A stretch of 64,000 bases of DNA. It comes from Tidjanibacter sp. (lineage in GTDB: Bacteria > Bacteroidota > Bacteroidia > Bacteroidales > Rikenellaceae). Shown one piece after another: positions 50,739 to 58,489 of this stretch (position 1 is the stretch's first letter; each line of letters begins with the position of its first letter). The position numbers were made by a program, and so were the translations under genes. Location of the stretch: NCBI GenBank assembly GCA_017936605.1, contig JAGBFH010000020.1, forward strand, positions 1 to 64,000, given 5' to 3'. The notes beneath the pieces are model-generated. The model made no database searches. It worked only from the letters and a program-made list of their open reading frames with translations, and had not been told where the DNA came from.

Positions 50739-52175
50739 TTACAACATTTTCTTCAGTGCCGCAGCCATACCCTCCGCGAGGATGCTCTTCACATAGCCGG
50801 CAGCCTTCTCAACAAAGGGGGTAACCTCGGTGAAATCCACAGTCCAGATGTCGCGGTTCTCAACGATGGCCGCTACGGTAGCGTCAATATCGTCGTTGTT
50901 CCACACCTTGCGGATGAAGGCGATGTGCTCGGGGGTGTCGTCGGGCTCAAATGCCACGGTGCCGCTATAGAGGGTAAGAAGGGCAGCGAAGGTGAACATC
51001 TCCTTCTCGGCCACCTTGCCCGCCTTCTTCCAGTTGTCCAGAACGGTGGGGAAGTTGCGGGTCTCCCATTTGGAGAGCGAGTTGAGCGAGATGGTCTTGA
51101 GCATATGGCGGATGTAGGGGTTGTAGAAACGCTCCAGAATACCTGCCGCAAACTCCTTCAGCTCGGCCTGATCCTCCTCAATCATAGGGATAACCTCCTC
51201 CTCGACCATTGTGTTGATGAACTTCTCCAGGTCGGGGGTGTTGAATGCGTCCATAACGGTCTCGCAACCCATCTGCAAACCGATGGGCACCATACCTGTG
51301 TGGGAGCCGTTGAGGATGCGTACTTTCTTGTCGCGGAACTGCTTGATGGTGGGCATAAAGATTACGTGGAGGCCGGCCTTGTCGAGGGGCAGACGGCGCT
51401 GCACCTCCTTGTAGCCGGGGCCGCCGATAGCCCAGAGGTGGTAGAACTCGGCCTTCACCACGAGGTTGTCGTTGAAGCCAATCTCCTCCTTAATCTCGTT
51501 GATATTTTCGCGGGGGAAGCCGGGAACGATGCGGTCTACGAGGGTGTCGCAGAAGTGGCAGTGATTCTCCACCCAGTGGATGAAATCCTCGCCCAGCTTG
51601 TTGTACTCGGCGTGACGGAGCACATACTCCCTCAGGGTCGAGCCGTTGTTCTCGATGAGCTCACAGCAGATGATGCAGAGGCCCTTTGTGGGGTCGCCCT
51701 CGAAGTGTTTGAAACGCTTGTACAGCAGGGCGGTCATCTTTGCGGGATAGCTCTTTGGGGGGAGTGCCCAGAGGTCGTCGCCCTCCTCGTAGCGGATACC
51801 CGCCTCGGTGGTGTTGGAAACGGTAGCCTCCAACTCGGGCGAGAGGAAGATGCGCTCGTAGGCCGCGTAGTCGGTATAGGGGTTGATGGCGCACTGCACG
51901 CTCCTGACGAGGCGGATGTCCTTGACGGGCTGTTTCTCCTTCACACCCTCGAGATAGACATGGTAGAGGCAATCCTGACCCTCCAACATCTCGGCCATAC
52001 CTTTGTCAATAGGCTGCACGATAGCCACGCCGTGGTTCATAACGCCTGCCTCGTTGGCCTTGTCGATTTGCCAATCCACAAAGGCGCGTAAGAAGTTACC
52101 CTCGCCAAACTGAAGAATCTTAATGGGAAGTGCGGGTTTCTCTACATTCTGTTTATTTAGTTCTTTGATAGCCAT
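50739..52175 (-). CDS. uxaB: tagaturonate reductase (altronate oxidoreductase) UxaB
   Basis: A 478-residue long-chain mannitol-dehydrogenase-family enzyme reducing tagaturonate to altronate with NADH. The N-terminal nucleotide motif LQFGEGNFLRAFVDWQID and the central substrate block RILNGSHTGMVPIGL are typical of UxaB and separate it from mannonate enzymes. Length is as expected. It lies 21 bp after uxaC and 19 bp before uxaA. Together the three convert galacturonate to 2-keto-3-deoxygluconate; the kinase and aldolase for the last steps are not in the window. Confidence 0.95.
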   Translation of the reverse strand: MAIKELNKQNVEKPALPIKILQFGEGNFLRAFVDWQIDKANEAGVMNHGVAIVQPIDKGMAEMLEGQDCLYHVYLEGVKEKQPVKDIRLVRSVQCAINPYTDYAAYERIFLSPELEATVSNTTEAGIRYEEGDDLWALPPKSYPAKMTALLYKRFKHFEGDPTKGLCIICCELIENNGSTLREYVLRHAEYNKLGEDFIHWVENHCHFCDTLVDRIVPGFPRENINEIKEEIGFNDNLVVKAEFYHLWAIGGPGYKEVQRRLPLDKAGLHVIFMPTIKQFRDKKVRILNGSHTGMVPIGLQMGCETVMDAFNTPDLEKFINTMVEEEVIPMIEEDQAELKEFAAGILERFYNPYIRHMLKTISLNSLSKWETRNFPTVLDNWKKAGKVAEKEMFTFAALLTLYSGTVAFEPDDTPEHIAFIRKVWNNDDIDATVAAIVENRDIWTVDFTEVTPFVEKAAGYVKSILAEGMAAALKKML

Positions 52176-52196
52176 AGTATTTGTAGTATTTAGGGG

Positions 52197-53606
52197 TTAA
52201 AACTTAAAGAAATTCTTTGCATTGTTGTAGCTGATATCCTCGACCATCTTGCCGATGAAGTCGAGTTCGCTTGCGGGCAGCAGCCCCTGCTCCACATCGT
52301 TGCCCAGCAGGTTGCAGAGCGTGCGACGGAAGTACTCGTGACGGGGGTAGGAGAGGAAGCTGCGGCTGTCGGTGAGCATACCCACAAAGCGGCTCAGCAG
52401 GCCCAGCAGCGAGAGGGCGTTCATCTGCTTCTCCATACCGTCTTTCTGGTCGAGGAACCACCAGCCGCTGCCGAACTGAATCTTGCCGGGGCCGTAGCGA
52501 CCGTCCTGGAAGTTGCCGAGCATTGTGGCAATCATCTCGTTGTCGCGGGGGTTGAGGTTGTAGATGATGGTCTTGGTGAGCTTGTCCTCGCGGTCCAGCA
52601 GGTCGAAGAACTTGGACATATTCTTTGCCACGGTGAAGTCACCAATGGAGTCGAAACCGGTGTCGGGGCCGAGCTGACGGAACATACGGCTGTTGTTGTC
52701 GCGGATTGCGCCATAGTGGAACTGCTGTGTCCAGCCGCTCTTGTGGTCCATAATCGCTTCCTCCACCATCATTGCGGTCTTGTACTTGCGAATCTCCTCG
52801 GGCGAGAGCTGCTCGCCGCCATATACCCTCTGGAAGAGGCGCTCAATCTCGGCGTGGGTGTAGTCCTCGGCATAGAACTCCTCGATGCCGTGGTCCGACA
52901 GACGGCAACCTACGCTCTCGAAGAAGTCGTGGCGCACCTGAAGGGCCTGGAGTACATCGTCAAACGACTTGATTTCCACACCGCTCACCTCCGCCAGGCG
53001 GTCGATGTAGGCGCGGAAGCCCGCGGGGTTGTCCACAGCCATAGCCTTGTCGGGGCGCCAGGTGGGGAGCATCTTCACGCCAAAGTTGTCCTTGGCGGTC
53101 TTGATGTGGTGCTCGAGCGAATCTACGGGGTCGTCGGTGGTGCAGACGGTCTCCACATTGTAGTGGAGCATCAGACCGCGTGCGGTCCTCTCGGGGGTCT
53201 GCAACATTGCGGTGCAGTGGTCATAAATCTCACGCGCTGTGGAGGGGTTCAGGAGCTTGTCCACACCAAAGGCGGTCTTGAGCTCCAGGTGGGTCCAGTG
53301 GTAGAGGGGGTTGCGCATAGTGTAGGGCACCGTCTCTGCCCACTTCTCGAACTTCTCCCAGTCGGAGGTCTCTTTGCCTGTACAGTAGCGCTCATCGACA
53401 CCATTGGTGCGCATTGCACGCCACTTGTAGTGGTCGCCCTCGAGCCAGATGCGCGAGAGGTTTTCGAACTTGTGGTCGGAGGCCACATACTCGGGGATGA
53501 GGTGGCAGTGGTAGTCGATGATGGGCATCTTTGCTGCGTGCTCGTGGTAGAGCCTCTGGGCCGTTTCGGTCTGCAACAGGAAGTTTTCGTCGTTAAACTG
53601 TTTCAT
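52197..53606 (-). CDS. uxaC: glucuronate/galacturonate isomerase UxaC
   Basis: A 469-residue uronate isomerase of the amidohydrolase superfamily, converting galacturonate to tagaturonate or glucuronate to fructuronate. MPIIDYHCHLIPE carries the metal-like His pair, and DDPVDSLEHH, HYGAIRDNNSRMF and FGSGWWFLDQKDGM are conserved. Because uxaB and not uxuB follows, galacturonate from pectin is the likely substrate. It is the promoter-proximal gene, with a candidate -7 box at 53658-53665 and an operator at 53694-53727 that is shared with the SusC promoter. Confidence 0.96.
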   Translation of the reverse strand: MKQFNDENFLLQTETAQRLYHEHAAKMPIIDYHCHLIPEYVASDHKFENLSRIWLEGDHYKWRAMRTNGVDERYCTGKETSDWEKFEKWAETVPYTMRNPLYHWTHLELKTAFGVDKLLNPSTAREIYDHCTAMLQTPERTARGLMLHYNVETVCTTDDPVDSLEHHIKTAKDNFGVKMLPTWRPDKAMAVDNPAGFRAYIDRLAEVSGVEIKSFDDVLQALQVRHDFFESVGCRLSDHGIEEFYAEDYTHAEIERLFQRVYGGEQLSPEEIRKYKTAMMVEEAIMDHKSGWTQQFHYGAIRDNNSRMFRQLGPDTGFDSIGDFTVAKNMSKFFDLLDREDKLTKTIIYNLNPRDNEMIATMLGNFQDGRYGPGKIQFGSGWWFLDQKDGMEKQMNALSLLGLLSRFVGMLTDSRSFLSYPRHEYFRRTLCNLLGNDVEQGLLPASELDFIGKMVEDISYNNAKNFFKF

Positions 53607-53657
53607 AGTTTTTGGCTTTTTATGTTGTTAGTTTTTGTTGTCCAAACTTTCGCACCA

Positions 53658-53665
53658 TAAAAATA
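53658..53665 (-). promoter_or_regulatory. candidate -7 box TATTTTTA of the uxaCBA operon
   Basis: It differs from TAnnTTTG by the last base, as expected for an activator-dependent promoter. It lies 52 bp before the start codon and exactly 34 bp from the operator, as at the SusC promoter. Confidence 0.5.
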
Positions 53666-53693
53666 CAAAACTTTCCACTATCCGCAATGTGAA

Positions 53694-53727
53694 TTTTCGC
53701 CAGTTTGGTAGGAATTTTTGCCACCCC
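53694..53727 (-). promoter_or_regulatory. direct-repeat operator upstream of uxaC
   Basis: GCCA at 53699 and GCCACCC at 53720 are 21 bp apart, each preceded by TTTTC or TTTTT. The same arrangement is found at 63713/63734 upstream of the SusC gene. Confidence 0.7.
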
Positions 53728-53789
53728 CAGTCTGGAGCGACAAAAAACCTACTGATGAGCGTAGACCGTAGACCGACTACCGTCGACCG

Positions 53790-54060
53790 ACAATAAGGTC
53801 TTTAAGGTCACTAAGGTCTTTAAGGTCCTTAATGCCCTTTTGCCCTCACCCTCCCCTAAGTTAGGGGAGGGTCCGCGGAGCGGGGGAGAGGTCTGTTGGG
53901 AGTAGAGAAAGGGCCAAAAGGGCTAAAAGGGCCAAAAGGGCCAAAAGGGCCAAAAGGGCTTATTGGGCCTATAAGTCCTATAAGTCCCATAAGTCCCATA
54001 AGTCCCATAGGCCCCATAAGTCTTATAAGCCCCATAAGCCCTATAGGCCCCATTTTATCT
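53790..54060. repeat. 9-bp repeats and 23-bp palindrome cassette upstream of uxaC
   Basis: TTAAGGTCC-type units (53790-53840), the palindrome with second hairpin CCGC-GGA-GCGG and tail GGGAGAGGTCTGTTG (53849-53896), GGCCAAAAG units (53910-53960) and CCCATAAGT/CTTATAAGC units (53960-54055). The frames read as Gly-Pro-Lys or Gly-Leu-Met collagen-like repeats but show no start signals. No gene is supported in 53728-54157. Confidence 0.9.
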
Positions 54061-54110
54061 TTAGGGCTGCCCCCCCATTCCTCCCAACTCTCTCATCACA
54101 CTCCCTCCCC

Positions 54111-54152
54111 AAAAACAACCAGAGGGCTGCTCCGAAGAGCGGCCCTCTGGTT
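54111..54152 (-). terminator. terminator after the 54.2-kb gene (copy 1 of a pair)
   Basis: AACCAGAGGGC-GCTC and GAGC-GCCCTCTGGTT pair around CGAA, then a T run on the minus strand (GTTTTTGGGG). It is nearly identical to 54862-54906. Confidence 0.9.
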
Positions 54153-54157
54153 GTATA

Positions 54158-54793
54158 TTAAGGAATCTCGATAGATAGCGAGTTGTCGTCTGGGCGTGGA
54201 AGAGGGGTGCCAATGGGTATCTGATCTTCGGCGGTATGTTCTTCTACTTCAAAAGCACAACCCAAGAAAATATAGTCCAACGCTGCGCCAATCGCGGTGG
54301 GCTCAAATGCCAACTCTCTTTTTATCCTTAGCTCTATTGCCCTGAATTGTTCTATAGGTATTTTAGCAATGGGGTTGTCTGGACTTGGCAGGTAGCTAAA
54401 GTAAACATCTGTTATAATTCCACTTTGGGAAGATATGTTGAGGGTGATATAGATGGTTTCGCCTTGCAACATATTTACATACTCCCCAAGCTCGTTAGTG
54501 ATAATTTCATCGAGCAGTAATTTTTTGCTGTAGGAATTATACACAACACTCCTGTTTTCAATGTCGGCAACGGCCCCGTCGTTCGCCCAGACTGGAAAAT
54601 CGCGTCCAGGATGATTGTCGACATTGTAAATATTGACTTGAAAATCGAGTAGTCTATCCACTATGTAGGTGCAGTCGCTGAGCTGAACGGTGTCAGCTGT
54701 AAAGTCCTCGGTATTCTCAAATGGATAGCGTTGAGCCTCAAGCAATGTTGTTGAACACAAAATACAACAAATGGTAAGTAGCGCTTTTCTCAT
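54158..54793 (-). CDS. hypothetical secreted protein between duplicated terminators
   Basis: About 211 residues from Met at 54793 (MRKALLTICC); Met at 54799 is an alternative and the frame is open to 54853. A signal peptide is present (about 1-20, with CCILCSTTLLEAQ), with Cys residues inside the hydrophobic stretch but no clear lipobox. The mature part is acidic with several LRIKRE-like strands and one late Cys. I do not recognise it. Its codons are richer in A/T than those of the flanking PUL genes. Copies of one terminator flank it at 54111-54152 and 54862-54906, so it looks like an insertion into the tail of the PUL transcript. Confidence 0.7.
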   Translation of the reverse strand: MRKALLTICCILCSTTLLEAQRYPFENTEDFTADTVQLSDCTYIVDRLLDFQVNIYNVDNHPGRDFPVWANDGAVADIENRSVVYNSYSKKLLLDEIITNELGEYVNMLQGETIYITLNISSQSGIITDVYFSYLPSPDNPIAKIPIEQFRAIELRIKRELAFEPTAIGAALDYIFLGCAFEVEEHTAEDQIPIGTPLPRPDDNSLSIEIP

Positions 54794-54861
54794 ACCCATA
54801 TATAGAGTTTTATTCTCCGTAAAGTTAGTAAAAAAACCTACATCCCGTATCATTGCTCCCC

Positions 54862-54906
54862 AAAAACAACCAGAGGGCCGCTCCGAAGAGCAGCCCTCTG
54901 GGGTTT
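54862..54906 (-). terminator. PUL terminator (copy 2 of a pair)
   Basis: CAGAGGGCCGCTC and GAGCAGCCCTCTG pair around CGAA with GTTTTTGGGG following on the minus strand. It lies right after the stop codon of the surface lipoprotein gene. Confidence 0.9.
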
Positions 54907-54930
54907 GGGAATCTCAAATTAGTCGGTGGC

Positions 54931-57900
54931 CTACTTGGTGTAGGTGTAGCTAATCGAGAAGAGGTTGATACCGCTATTGCCACTATAGATGTAGATCTTC
55001 GAGCCTGCAACTGCGGTGGTGCAGTCTACCTCGAATACCTCGGGAGTTGCGGTCTTATCGGGGGTGGGGATGGATGCAATCTCGGTGCCATCAACAGCTA
55101 CGCAGATGGGGCGAGCCTTCGTGGTGGTGTCACCCGAAGCGATAACATCCAACTTGAGGGTACCTGCTGCGGGAGCCTCGAAGATGAGAACTGCCTTGCC
55201 GGTGTTACCCGTGCCACCAAACTGTACGCGGGTCTGAAGTTCACCTGCCGAGTTGTTGTTCTGGCCGAATTTGAACTTACCACCACCAAGCACGAACTGC
55301 AAGCCGTCGTAGGTGAAGCCGTCGGCATCAACCGAGAGTTTGCCACCTGCGGTCATCTTGGTAGTAACGAAAGTAGCGTCGATATTGCCGGTGTCGCTTG
55401 CGCAACCGTTCACCCAGATATCGTCGAAGGCTGCGTGGCCCCACTCGATAGTCTGCTCCTGGGGAGCGGAGATGTAGGTGTACTCGATTGCGTAGAAGCG
55501 CAGACCACCCGAAGGATAGATGTAGACGGTCTGGTTGTTGGCCTCGATGTCATACTCAACCCAAGTGGGAGTTGCGTGGCCACCGGGCTGCTCCTGAACG
55601 GCGCCCTCCTCGCCAACCTGAACTTTCACCATACGGGTGAGGTCCTCCGAACCGGTAGCACCAACCTTAACCCTCAGAGTACCATTAGCAGGTGCGGTGA
55701 AGGAGAAGCAACGCTGGCTGATAGAACCACCACCATTGGGCTGGAGGTAGTTACCAACGTCCTCATTGAGGTAGCCACGGATGTTCTTGCCACCTGCAAC
55801 AACCCTCAGGCCATCAACGGTCACATCCATATCGGTCGAACCGGTGCTACCCAGAGGTGCGAGCCAATCGAATACCTCGGTCTCCCAGATGGTGTCCGAG
55901 AAGTTCCACGAGAGGGTCACCTCGCCACCAACTACCACCTTGTTGATCTGGAGGGTAGCAACGCCAGCCTCCGAGGGGAGCCACTTGCTGGAGGTAGCTA
56001 CGGGGATAGCCACAACCTTCAGGTCGTACTCGCCAATGTAGAGAGCTGCAACCTCCTCTGCGGGGATGGTGAACGAAAGCTCGGTCTGCTCGGTGGTTGC
56101 GCCACGCCACGAAACCTCATAGTGGTCGGCGTTCTCAACGGCTTCCCACGAAGCGGTAACTGCCATTGCGGTACCCTCGTCAACCTTGCGGTTGTCGAAC
56201 GATACGGCGGGAGCCTTCAGAGCTACGGCTACAGCGTCGGGAGTGAGGTCCTGAGTCCACTCGATGGACTTGAGGGTCACGCCACCTGCGGCCATAACAT
56301 AGATATTATTCTCACCCTTGAGGTCGCCCAGCAGAACCTTGTGGGGCTCGCCGTCGGCCAGCAGGGTGTAGCGGTCGCCACCTGCCAATACCTGTACGCC
56401 CTCAACACCGTTGGCACCCTCGGCAGTAACAACTACTGCACCGTAGCCACTGGTGAGCACGCCTACAGCACCATAGAGAGGCTCGCCTGCTGCATCAACC
56501 ATACCTGCCTCAGCGAAGTAGATACCCTCGCCAAGAACAACCTCCGAGGGAGCCTCGGCCGAAGCGTAGATGCGTGCGTTGCCAATGATGGTGTTGGCCG
56601 TGAGAACCTCGCCGTCATAGATAGCCTTGGCGGTGAAATCCCAGGTGTAGGGCTCTGCCACAACCTCGAGCTCGGTAGCCCTCACGGGAGGCTCGGGAAT
56701 AGCAGCGTTCCACCAACGGGGGTCACCTGCCTGTTTTGCGGAGATGTCGCTGGTCTCGTTGAGGTAGAGTTTGCCTGCGCCGGAGCTCTGGCAAGGATCA
56801 ACCTCCAGGAGTACGCCACCCTCTGCCAATGCTGCAGCCTCATCGAAAGCAGCACCTGCAATGGTCTGAGCGGCCGATACGAACCAACCAGCACCTACAT
56901 TGTAGAAGTAGTTGCCCGAGCATACGGGAGCGTTGGTGTCGGAGGAGTTGCGCACAAGGCGTACGAACTCGGCACCGGGAGCCTCACCGTCGCTATACTC
57001 GTTGAGGAATACATTCTTGGTACAGAGAATCGACTCGGGAGTGGTCTTGGTCCTCACACCGAAGATACCAGCGTTGTTGGAGCTGGTCTTGGTGGTGGTC
57101 ACAAAGTTGAAGGTACAATTCTTCACCTCCACGAGGCCTGCATCTGCGCTATCGCTAACCCTCAGGAAGGTACGAGCAGCAGCGTAGAAGGTAGAGTTCT
57201 TCACCACAATCGAGGGGTGAACACCATTACGAACATCGATGAAGTCGCCACCAACAGTACCGTCGGCGTTCACATCGTGTACATAGCAACCGTCAATGAG
57301 GATGCTACCGCAATCGGCACCTGCTACATTGTTGTAGTAGAGGCCCTTGGTGTAGCCGTAAACCTCGCAATTGATGAGCTCGAAGGCCTCCATAGCAGCC
57401 TTTGCGGTGAGGATGTGGCCCTTGGTCTCGGCACCAGCAACAGCGTATACTGCGCCGTCGAGAACCAGGTCCTCAAGGTGGATGGTGGTAACAGCGCCGC
57501 TGGGCTGGATATCCAGACCGGTCACGATGGGTTTCTTGCCATCGGTAGTGGTCTCACCAACCAACCAGAGGTTACAACCGATAGTTGCGGTGCTGGGAAG
57601 GTCGTATGCTACGCCATCGTTGTACTCGAGTTTGAGCTTAACATCGCCAACGGTGCCGGTGATAGCGTTCACGATAGCCTCAACGGTGTTTACGGTGTTG
57701 AAGCCCGAGTCGCTGGGGCGGGTGAAGGCGGTGATGCTACCGCGGTTGCAAGCCTTACCGTAGATGAGGGTGAGCTTGTAGTCGGTGCAAGCCTCCAGAC
57801 CGCTGGCGGTAGCGGTGCGAGCTGCAATCATCTCTGCCGAAAGGGCAACATCCACGCTCTTCTTGGAGCTGTCCGACACGGGAGTAGCGCGGAGGGTGGT

Positions 57901-58437
57901 GAGGTCTGCTGCGTCCTCGCCCTCGTTCCAGGTTACGGTGATGCTATTAACGGTGCGCTCCGAAACGGTCAGCTTGAACGACGAGCGAACAGCCGAAGTT
58001 GCGAAAGCCTCCTCGAGGTAGGTCCATTTGGAGTCCTCGACATTCTCGGCGTGACCTTTAACGCGCACGAAGTAGCTCTTGTCTACCTCGAGGCCGCTTA
58101 CGATGTGGGGAATCTCGGTGATGTTGGTCTCCACCTTTGCGGGCTCCACAGCGTCGTAGTTGGGTGCCAAAGCAACCTCTTCGCCGGTCTCCTGGTCGAT
58201 GCCGGTCTCGGTTGATTCGAATACCTCAACTGTGTAGTACTCAGTACCCTGCATTGCATCCCAAGTGAGCTCAACATCGGTACCCACGGATGCAACGATT
58301 TCTGCTTCGAGATTGGTAGGTGCAAGGCAACGATTCAGGGTGATGCCATCAACAACCTCTGCGGGGTCGTTGGCACAGCCCACCATCGCCATAGCCATCG
58401 AAGCAAACAGTGCTATATTCTTAATAAACTTTTTCAT
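54931..58437 (-). CDS. pectin-PUL surface lipoprotein with Fn3, DUF4957/DUF5123-like and repeated C-terminal modules
   Basis: A 1168-residue lipoprotein (signal ending MVGC, Cys21). Two fibronectin-III-like domains (about 38-235) precede a region (about 245-545) with DUF4957/DUF5123-like beta-helix features: TGLDIQPSGAVTTIHLEDLVLDG, VVKNSTFYAAARTFLRV and NVFLNEY. Such proteins lie beside SusD in pectin loci and bind glycan at the cell surface. Then come a module with YTWDF...IEWTQD, another Fn3-like domain (about 745-860) and two further modules of about 150 residues with LSWNFSDTIW...IEYTY and IEWGHAAFDDIW...ISYTY, which look like tandem relatives. It is the third PUL gene after SusC and SusD. 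Domain limits are by eye. Confidence 0.85.
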   Translation of the reverse strand: MKKFIKNIALFASMAMAMVGCANDPAEVVDGITLNRCLAPTNLEAEIVASVGTDVELTWDAMQGTEYYTVEVFESTETGIDQETGEEVALAPNYDAVEPAKVETNITEIPHIVSGLEVDKSYFVRVKGHAENVEDSKWTYLEEAFATSAVRSSFKLTVSERTVNSITVTWNEGEDAADLTTLRATPVSDSSKKSVDVALSAEMIAARTATASGLEACTDYKLTLIYGKACNRGSITAFTRPSDSGFNTVNTVEAIVNAITGTVGDVKLKLEYNDGVAYDLPSTATIGCNLWLVGETTTDGKKPIVTGLDIQPSGAVTTIHLEDLVLDGAVYAVAGAETKGHILTAKAAMEAFELINCEVYGYTKGLYYNNVAGADCGSILIDGCYVHDVNADGTVGGDFIDVRNGVHPSIVVKNSTFYAAARTFLRVSDSADAGLVEVKNCTFNFVTTTKTSSNNAGIFGVRTKTTPESILCTKNVFLNEYSDGEAPGAEFVRLVRNSSDTNAPVCSGNYFYNVGAGWFVSAAQTIAGAAFDEAAALAEGGVLLEVDPCQSSGAGKLYLNETSDISAKQAGDPRWWNAAIPEPPVRATELEVVAEPYTWDFTAKAIYDGEVLTANTIIGNARIYASAEAPSEVVLGEGIYFAEAGMVDAAGEPLYGAVGVLTSGYGAVVVTAEGANGVEGVQVLAGGDRYTLLADGEPHKVLLGDLKGENNIYVMAAGGVTLKSIEWTQDLTPDAVAVALKAPAVSFDNRKVDEGTAMAVTASWEAVENADHYEVSWRGATTEQTELSFTIPAEEVAALYIGEYDLKVVAIPVATSSKWLPSEAGVATLQINKVVVGGEVTLSWNFSDTIWETEVFDWLAPLGSTGSTDMDVTVDGLRVVAGGKNIRGYLNEDVGNYLQPNGGGSISQRCFSFTAPANGTLRVKVGATGSEDLTRMVKVQVGEEGAVQEQPGGHATPTWVEYDIEANNQTVYIYPSGGLRFYAIEYTYISAPQEQTIEWGHAAFDDIWVNGCASDTGNIDATFVTTKMTAGGKLSVDADGFTYDGLQFVLGGGKFKFGQNNNSAGELQTRVQFGGTGNTGKAVLIFEAPAAGTLKLDVIASGDTTTKARPICVAVDGTEIASIPTPDKTATPEVFEVDCTTAVAGSKIYIYSGNSGINLFSISYTYTK

Positions 58438-58489
58438 ATCTTTCCTTTTACTTATTAGTTATAATAGGTAAGTCTTTGGTCTGCTTCTA

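Noticed and set aside
53856-54174. Collagen-like Gly-X-Y open frames on both strands
   Set aside because: A 9-bp DNA repeat yields three-residue repeats automatically; they appear on both strands and end in palindrome or terminator sequence.
54853-58215. 1120-codon plus-strand open frame
   Set aside because: Antisense to the surface lipoprotein gene; its composition is Val/Gly/Leu-rich shadow sequence with no domain.
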